Origin: JBOGFI01 sp050743365
Lineage (GTDB): Bacteria; Actinomycetota; Acidimicrobiia; IMCC26256; JACDBD01
DNA length: 11,439 bases
Reading direction: 5' to 3'
Assembly (NCBI GenBank): GCA_050743365.1
Contig: JBOGFI010000214.1
Location: forward strand, 1-11,439
In this document: positions 7,745 to 11,439 of the stretch, piece after piece
How positions within the stretch are numbered: position 1 is the stretch's first letter
How the letters are laid out: the number at the start of each line of letters is the position of its first letter
The notes under the pieces: generated by a model
What the model was told of the DNA's origin: nothing
What the model saw: only the letters and a program-made list of their open reading frames with translations
Databases searched by the model: none
Position numbers and translations under genes: made by a program

Positions 7745-8514
7745 CCGCCACGGAAGTCGCCGTAGCCGGGGCCCGACCGGTCGATGCCGGTTGGCCCCGT
7801 GCGCGGCGGTCCGAGGATCTGGCGCAGCACGAGGCCGAGCACCGCACCGGTGACGAATCCGCCCACGTGCGCGACCCAGGCGACGCCCTCGTTCGGGTTG
7901 GTCAGGAACTGGAGCCCGAACCAGAGGGCGAGCACCACCCCGGCGGGCAGGTACACCACGAAGAAGAGCAGGAGGGGCACGAGCGTCAGGATGCGTGCTC
8001 GCGGCCAGAGCACGAGATAGGCGCCCATGACGCCGGCGATGGCCCCCGACGCCCCGATGACGGGCACCGTCGAGCCCGGGTCGGCGAGGAAGTGCGCGCC
8101 CGTCGCCGCCACCCCGGCCAGGGCGTAGAAGATCGCGTACAGGACGGGCCCCAGGTGGTCCTCGACGTTGTTGCCGAAGATCCACAGGAACAGCATGTTC
8201 CCGGCGATGTGCAGGATCGACCCGTGGAGGAACATCGAGGTCAGGACGGCCAGCCACACGTTCTTGTCGGGGAAGAACTCGCGGTTGTCGAACGAGTCTT
8301 GATCGCACTCGCTCGTCCGGTACTCCGCGACCGTCAGCGGCCCGTCCTGGCGCAGCTCGCACGGGATCACGGCGCGCTCGAGGGTGAAACGGGTCTCGTC
8401 GACGCCGCCGTGCGGTTGCACGAAGAGGTAGACGACGACGTTGGCCGCGATGAGAAGGAGGGTCACGATCGGGAACCGTGTCGTCGGGTTGTCGTCGCGC
8501 AGCGGTATGACCAT
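7726..8514 (-). CDS. Rhomboid family intramembrane serine protease
   Basis: A 262-residue membrane protein that cleaves transmembrane segments of substrates within the bilayer. Predicted helices: about 14-33, 88-114, 120-142, 150-170, 175-205 and 210-232, the six-helix rhomboid core. Catalytic signs: Gly-Ala-Ser-Gly (154-157; nucleophile Ser156) and His216 in Ala-His-Val-Gly-Gly; the His-Gly-Ser-Ile-Leu-His-Ile-Ala-Gly-Asn box (97-106) supplies His97, His102 and Asn106. The first loop (about 34-87) is long and charged and has two cysteines, Cys52 and Cys70, which could pair outside the cell. The C-terminal tail after 235 is Gly/Arg/Tyr-rich. ATG 8514 is supported by GAGGGAGG six bases upstream. 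It stands alone on the minus strand inside an otherwise forward cluster. The substrate is unknown. Confidence 0.92.
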   Translation of the reverse strand: MVIPLRDDNPTTRFPIVTLLLIAANVVVYLFVQPHGGVDETRFTLERAVIPCELRQDGPLTVAEYRTSECDQDSFDNREFFPDKNVWLAVLTSMFLHGSILHIAGNMLFLWIFGNNVEDHLGPVLYAIFYALAGVAATGAHFLADPGSTVPVIGASGAIAGVMGAYLVLWPRARILTLVPLLLFFVVYLPAGVVLALWFGLQFLTNPNEGVAWVAHVGGFVTGAVLGLVLRQILGPPRTGPTGIDRSGPGYGDFRGGYEGRS

Positions 8515-8520
8515 GACCAG

Positions 8521-8528
8521 CCTCCCTC
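8521..8528 (-). promoter_or_regulatory. Ribosome binding site of the rhomboid gene
   Basis: On the minus strand GAGGGAGG lies six bases before ATG 8514, a strong site. It confirms the start at 8514 over the GTC-ATA continuation. Confidence 0.75.
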
Positions 8529-8605
8529 GCTGGGTGGCACGATATCGGTCGTCGATGTATGTGCCCCTCGCGCGCGTGGGTTGGCTCCGGTGTCGGACCA
8601 GCGCC

Positions 8606-8611
8606 TATCCT
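8606..8611 (+). promoter_or_regulatory. Possible -10 element of the phasin-like gene
   Basis: TATCCT, four of six matches to TATAAT, in the 157-base gap between divergent rhomboid and phasin-like genes. A TTGGCT at 8581-8586 is 19 bases upstream and could be the -35. This is weak support. I see no other clear element in 8515-8671 apart from the two ribosome binding sites. Confidence 0.3.
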
Positions 8612-8671
8612 CCGCGCCGACACGCGAGCGTCCTTCGACGCCCCGTCATGCAGTGACCAAGAGGAGCATCG

Positions 8672-9082
8672 ATGGCGCAGGGCCCCGATTGGATGGACTG
8701 GCAGCGGTTCCTGGAGGTCGGCCAGGAGTTCACCGCCATGACCCGGGCCGAGGCACGCCGACGCGCCAAGGAGCTGGTCCGCGAGGGGCAGCTCGCTCAG
8801 GAGCGCATGCAGGGGTTCGTGGACGAGCTCGTGCGGACGAGCCGCCAGCGCGCCGACGATCTCGTCGAGGTCGTGCGCAAGGAGATCCAGCGACAGATGG
8901 AGGCGCTCGGGATCGCCACGAAGGACGACCTCAAGCGACTCGAGACTCGGCTGCGCAAGACCGAGAAAGCGTCGAGGAGCACGAGGGCGGCCAAGCGGGC
9001 GCCGAAGAAGGCCCCCGCCAAGAGAAAGAAGGCCCCCGCGAGGAAGAAGGCGGCGTCGAAGAGGGCGTCCCGCGCCTCCTAG
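8672..9082 (+). CDS. Phasin-like helical protein with histone H1-like Lys/Ala/Pro tail
   Basis: A 136-residue protein in two parts. Residues 8-98 are an almost unbroken charged amphipathic helix with coiled-coil character, ending in Leu-Gly-Ile-Ala-Thr-Lys-Asp-Asp-Leu-Lys-Arg-Leu-Glu-Thr-Arg-Leu (79-94), a pattern typical of the PhaI/PhaF phasin group. Residues 99-136 are a strongly basic, disordered tail built of Lys-Lys-Ala-Pro-Ala repeats, like histone H1 or the DNA-binding tail of Pseudomonas PhaF. Coating of polyhydroxyalkanoate granules and attachment to the nucleoid would be the PhaF analogy, but no polyester synthase gene is in view. Any nucleoid-associated or RNA-binding coiled-coil role is equally possible. 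ATG 8672 has AAGAGGAG five bases upstream, a strong site. It precedes tlyA by 117 bases on the same strand. Confidence 0.75.
   Translation: MAQGPDWMDWQRFLEVGQEFTAMTRAEARRRAKELVREGQLAQERMQGFVDELVRTSRQRADDLVEVVRKEIQRQMEALGIATKDDLKRLETRLRKTEKASRSTRAAKRAPKKAPAKRKKAPARKKAASKRASRAS
9005..9039 (+). repeat. Direct repeat in the basic tail of the phasin-like gene
   Basis: AAGAAGGCCCCCGC occurs at 9005-9018 and again, identical, at 9026-9039, a 21-base period. It encodes Lys-Lys-Ala-Pro-Ala twice in the same frame, a seven-residue unit of the tail. Confidence 0.9.
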
Positions 9083-9150
9083 TCAGAGAGGCCTGCCAGC
9101 CCGTGACTTGGCGCCAGGATTGCGCGGGAGCGGCGAGCGCCCCGGCGGGC

Positions 9151-9171
9151 GGCGGCAGGTACCCTGCCGCC
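9151..9171. repeat. Perfect 9-bp inverted repeat before tlyA
   Basis: GGCGGCAGG (9151-9159) and CCTGCCGCC (9163-9171) are exact reverse complements separated by TAC. The hairpin lies 69 bases after the phasin-like stop and 28 bases before the tlyA start. No T-run follows, so a rho-independent terminator is doubtful. The TACCCT at its centre (9160-9165) could serve as a -10 box, or the palindrome could be an operator or an RNA structure in the tlyA leader. The rest of 9083-9199 shows nothing more than GC-rich sequence. Confidence 0.6.
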
Positions 9172-9199
9172 GAGCGAGTGCGACCAGGATAGAAGGCCG

Positions 9200-10000
9200 G
9201 TGCGACGGCGGCTGGACGCCGAGCTGGTCCGCCGCGGGCTCGTCGTGAGCCGCTCGCAGGCGGCGGCGGCGATTCGCGCCGGCCGCGTGCTCGTCGGCGG
9301 CGCGCCTGCGGCTACCCCTGCTCGCCAGGTCTCCGCCGGCGAGGCCATCACCGTCACCGGCCCGCCCCCACGGTTCGTGTCCCGCGCCGGCGAGAAGCTC
9401 TTCGCCGCGCTGGAGCGGTTCACGATCGACGTCGCCGGTCGCAGAGCGCTCGACGCCGGCGCCGGCACCGGCGGCTTCACCGACTGCCTGCTCCAGCAGG
9501 GAGCGGCGCACGTGTACGCGGTCGATGTCGGGCGCGGACAGCTGACGTGGTCGTTACGGCGTGACCCACGGGTGACGCCGCTCGAGCGCACCAACGTACG
9601 CGCCCTCGAGCCGAGCGTGCTCGGAGGGAGAGTCGACCTCTGCACCGCCGACCTCTCCTTCATCTCGCTGCTGACGGTCGCACCTGCGCTCCAGCGGTGC
9701 AGCGACGACAGCGGCGACCTCGTGCTGCTGGTCAAGCCCCAGTTCGAGGCCGGGCGCGACCGTGTCGGCAAGGGCGGTGTCGTCCGCGACCCGTCGGTGC
9801 ACGCCGACGTGCTCCGGCGCATCGGCAGCGGGCTCACCGCCGCCGGCCTTCGGGTCGTCGAGGCAATGCCGTCGCCGCGGCGCGGCGCGGATGGCAATGT
9901 GGAGTTCCTGGTGCACTGCCGCAAGGGCGCCGGCAGCGGCCTCGGCGACGACGCCGTGGCCGCAGTGGTTGCGGAGGCGCACGGGAGCGTCCCACGTTGA
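9200..10000 (+). CDS. tlyA: TlyA family rRNA (cytidine-2'-O)-methyltransferase
   Basis: A 266-residue cytoplasmic protein. TlyA methylates the 2'-O of C1409 in 16S and C1920 in 23S rRNA (E. coli numbers) in mycobacteria and is required there for capreomycin sensitivity. An S4-like RNA-binding domain comes first (about 3-56: Leu-Asp-Ala-Glu-Leu-Val-Arg-Arg-Gly-Leu, then Ala-Gly-Arg-Val-Leu-Val-Gly-Gly), then a FtsJ/RrmJ-type Rossmann methyltransferase with the SAM loop Asp-Ala-Gly-Ala-Gly-Thr-Gly-Gly-Phe-Thr (85-94). The catalytic tetrad known from M. tuberculosis (Lys69, Asp154, Lys182, Glu238) is complete here as Lys66, Asp151, Lys179 and Glu235, a constant offset of three. GTG 9200 has AGAAGG just upstream and gives the correct family N-terminus. 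Its TGA overlaps a possible TTG start of the NAD kinase gene (TTGA), so the two are coupled. Confidence 0.94.
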   Translation: MRRRLDAELVRRGLVVSRSQAAAAIRAGRVLVGGAPAATPARQVSAGEAITVTGPPPRFVSRAGEKLFAALERFTIDVAGRRALDAGAGTGGFTDCLLQQGAAHVYAVDVGRGQLTWSLRRDPRVTPLERTNVRALEPSVLGGRVDLCTADLSFISLLTVAPALQRCSDDSGDLVLLVKPQFEAGRDRVGKGGVVRDPSVHADVLRRIGSGLTAAGLRVVEAMPSPRRGADGNVEFLVHCRKGAGSGLGDDAVAAVVAEAHGSVPR

Positions 10001-10011
10001 AGTCGCCGAGG

Positions 10012-10869
10012 ATGAACGCGGTCGGGCTGGTCCCGCACCGTGACCGCCCGCTCGCGCACGAGCTCGCCGTCCGGGCCGCGAAATGGCTGACCGAGCGGGG
10101 CTTGGCCGTGCGCATCCCTTCTGCCGACGCCGATGCCGTGGGCCTCGGGGGGCTGGCGGCCGGCGACGGCGACAGGTTCGCGGCCGGCCTCGACCTGGTC
10201 ATCTCGCTCGGCGGCGACGGCACCATGCTCCGCGCCGTCGACCTGGCCTACGAGGCGGGCGTGGCGGTCCTGGGCGTGAACGTGGGGCAGATGGGCTATC
10301 TGACCGAGGTCGAGCCGGCCGACCTCGATCACGCCCTCGAGCGCCTCGCGGCCGGCGACTACGAGGTGACCGAGCGGATGGTGCTCGAGGTCAACGTCAC
10401 GTCGCCCGGGCACGCCGGCGGACGCTGGTGGGCCCTCAACGAGGCGGTCCTCGAGAAGGTGCGCACCGGCCGGCTGACGCGCCTCGCCGTCGACATCAAC
10501 GGAAGGTACTTCACCACCTACGCCGCCGACGGCGTGATCGTGGCGACCCCGACCGGGTCGACCGCCTACTCGCTCTCGGCCCGCGGACCGATCGTGTCGC
10601 CCCGCCACCGATGCCTGCTCCTCACGCCGGTCTCGCCGCACATGCTCTTCGACCGCTCGCTCGTGTTCGACCCCGACGAGGAGCTGCGCTTCCGGGTGGA
10701 GGACGAGCGGAGCGTCGTCCTCACGCTCGACGGGCTCGAGCGCGGCGAGCTCGACGCCGGTGACGTCGTGACGTGCACCGGTGGGCCCCGCCCGGCGAGG
10801 GTGGTGACGTTCGGCCCGCGCGACTTCCACCAGATCCTCAAGGCCAAGTTCGGCCTCGCCGACCGGTAG
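10012..10869 (+). CDS. nadK: NAD kinase
   Basis: A 285-residue cytoplasmic enzyme that phosphorylates NAD to NADP using ATP or polyphosphate. Family marks: Leu-Gly-Gly-Asp-Gly-Thr (66-71; Asp69 is the catalytic base), Gly-Val-Asn-Val-Gly-Gln-Met-Gly-Tyr-Leu-Thr (88-98), Ala-Leu-Asn-Glu (141-144), Ala-Asp-Gly-Val-Ile-Val-Ala-Thr-Pro-Thr-Gly-Ser-Thr-Ala-Tyr (172-186). The family's usual Ala-Gly-Gly-Pro after the last motif is Ala-Arg-Gly-Pro here (190-193), a variant I recall in some actinobacteria. The start is uncertain: ATG 10012 is used, but TTG 9997, overlapping the tlyA stop as TTGA and with GGGAG nine bases upstream, would add five residues and has the better ribosome binding site. The gene lies in the tlyA-nadK-recN order known from Mycobacterium (ppnK, Rv1695). 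Confidence 0.93.
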   Translation: MNAVGLVPHRDRPLAHELAVRAAKWLTERGLAVRIPSADADAVGLGGLAAGDGDRFAAGLDLVISLGGDGTMLRAVDLAYEAGVAVLGVNVGQMGYLTEVEPADLDHALERLAAGDYEVTERMVLEVNVTSPGHAGGRWWALNEAVLEKVRTGRLTRLAVDINGRYFTTYAADGVIVATPTGSTAYSLSARGPIVSPRHRCLLLTPVSPHMLFDRSLVFDPDEELRFRVEDERSVVLTLDGLERGELDAGDVVTCTGGPRPARVVTFGPRDFHQILKAKFGLADR

Positions 10870-10879
10870 GCAATCGGGT

Positions 10880-11439
10880 GTGCTGACCGAGCTGCGAGTG
10901 GCCGACCTGGGGATCGTCGCCGACCTCACGCTGTTGCTCGGCCCGGGCCTCACCGCGATCACCGGTGAGACCGGCGCGGGGAAGACGCTGCTCGTGGAGG
11001 CACTCGACCTCCTCGTGGGCGGCCGCGCCGACTCCGGCCTCGTACGCGACGGGGCGACGGAGGCGCGGGTGGACGGCCGCTTCGTCGACGTCGCCACCGG
11101 CGAGGAGGTCGTGCTGGCCCGCGCGGTACCGGTGGACGGCCGGAGCCGCGCCTACGTCGACGGGCGGTTAGCCACGGTGGGCGAGCTCGCCGAGCGCGGC
11201 GCCGCCCTCGTCGACCTCCACGGGCAGCGCTCGCACCAGTCGTTGCTGTCACCGTCGGTGCAGCGCACTGCGCTCGATCGCTTCGCCGGCCCTCCCGCGT
11301 CGGAGGCGCTTCCGGCCTACCGCGCCGCGCGGGCGGACGAGCGCCGGCTGGAGGCCGAGCTCGCCGCGCTCGGCGGGGACGACCGGGCGCGTGCCCGCGA
11401 GCTCGACCTGCTGCGGTTCCAGATCGACGAGATCGAGGC
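10880..11439 (+). CDS. recN: DNA repair protein RecN, N-terminal part (runs off right edge)
   Basis: The first 186 codons of an SMC-like ATPase of double-strand break repair; the full family protein is about 550-600 residues. The start of the head domain is clear: Leu-Thr-Glu-Leu-Arg-Val-Ala-Asp-Leu-Gly-Ile-Val (2-13), Walker A Gly-Glu-Thr-Gly-Ala-Gly-Lys-Thr (29-36), Gly-Gly-Arg-Ala-Asp (47-51), and the RecN-typical Val-Asp-Leu-His-Gly-Gln-Arg-Ser-His-Gln-Ser-Leu-Leu (111-123). From about 147 the arm of the coiled coil begins, with Leu-Arg-Phe-Gln-Ile-Asp-Glu-Ile-Glu at the edge. GTG 10880 is the start that gives the family N-terminus; the ribosome binding site is poor. It follows the nadK stop by 10 bases and is very probably co-transcribed with it. 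No SOS-type box is visible directly before it. Confidence 0.92.
   Translation, partial: MLTELRVADLGIVADLTLLLGPGLTAITGETGAGKTLLVEALDLLVGGRADSGLVRDGATEARVDGRFVDVATGEEVVLARAVPVDGRSRAYVDGRLATVGELAERGAALVDLHGQRSHQSLLSPSVQRTALDRFAGPPASEALPAYRAARADERRLEAELAALGGDDRARARELDLLRFQIDEIE

Noticed and set aside
8489..8511. A second TTGTCG-N11-TATGAC array resembling the damage promoter, upstream of the phasin-like gene
   Set aside because: It lacks the TAGNNT box, lies within the rhomboid coding start and is about 160 bases from the next forward gene, so chance is the simpler explanation.
7867..9192. A 441-codon forward open frame across the rhomboid gene and phasin-like gene
   Set aside because: Its first half is antisense to the rhomboid gene and the second half is a +1 shadow of the phasin-like gene; no motif is recognisable.
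9079..11097. A 672-codon open frame on the minus strand opposite tlyA, nadK and recN
   Set aside because: It lies antisense to three clearly recognised genes, and its product is low-complexity Arg/Ser/Pro/Thr-rich sequence typical of a high-GC shadow frame.

Overview
The window reads as chromosomal DNA of a high-GC actinobacterium (GC roughly 70% by eye, G/C-ending codons, frequent GTG starts). Gene content and protein style suggest a lineage near the Acidimicrobiia, but that placement is inference from remembered homologues. There is no sign of mobile DNA: no transposase, integrase, tRNA, rRNA or CRISPR array. It is densely coded; the longest gene-free stretches are about 90-160 bases and are described under the neighbouring features.

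Layout. (1) 1-629: 3' part of a TPR protein resembling mycobacterial Rv1691. (2) 656-1129: a small SSB/OB-fold protein with its own promoter, which closely matches the spacing and core of the actinobacterial RecA-independent DNA-damage (PafBC/RecA-NDp) promoter. (3) 1142-2050, minus: a stand-alone DUF2090 / IolC-C-terminal-type aldolase. (4) 2200-5129: korA and korB, a two-subunit 2-oxoacid (probably 2-oxoglutarate):ferredoxin oxidoreductase, overlapping by one base. (5) 5166-6440, minus: a DUF1015 protein of unknown function. (6) 6528-7744: a small TPR protein translationally coupled (GTGA overlap) to a HAD-IIA sugar/glycerol-phosphate phosphatase. (7) 7726-8514, minus: a rhomboid intramembrane protease that overlaps the HAD gene tail to tail. 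(8) 8672-9082: a phasin-like helical protein with a histone H1-like Lys/Ala/Pro tail. (9) 9200 to the right edge: tlyA, NAD kinase and the start of recN.

The backbone TPR (Rv1691-like), HAD-IIA, tlyA, NAD kinase, recN is the conserved actinobacterial cluster known from Mycobacterium (Rv1691-Rv1696). Here it is opened by ssb-like, aldolase, korAB, DUF1015 and a second TPR gene on one side of the HAD gene, and by the rhomboid and phasin-like genes on the other. Functions are mostly housekeeping: central carbon metabolism with reduced ferredoxin output (korAB), NADP supply (NAD kinase), ribosomal RNA modification (tlyA) and DNA repair (recN, probably the SSB-like protein). I see no clear new multi-gene system. 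The items most worth a second look are the predicted damage promoter in front of a tail-less SSB paralogue and the histone-tailed phasin-like gene inserted before tlyA.
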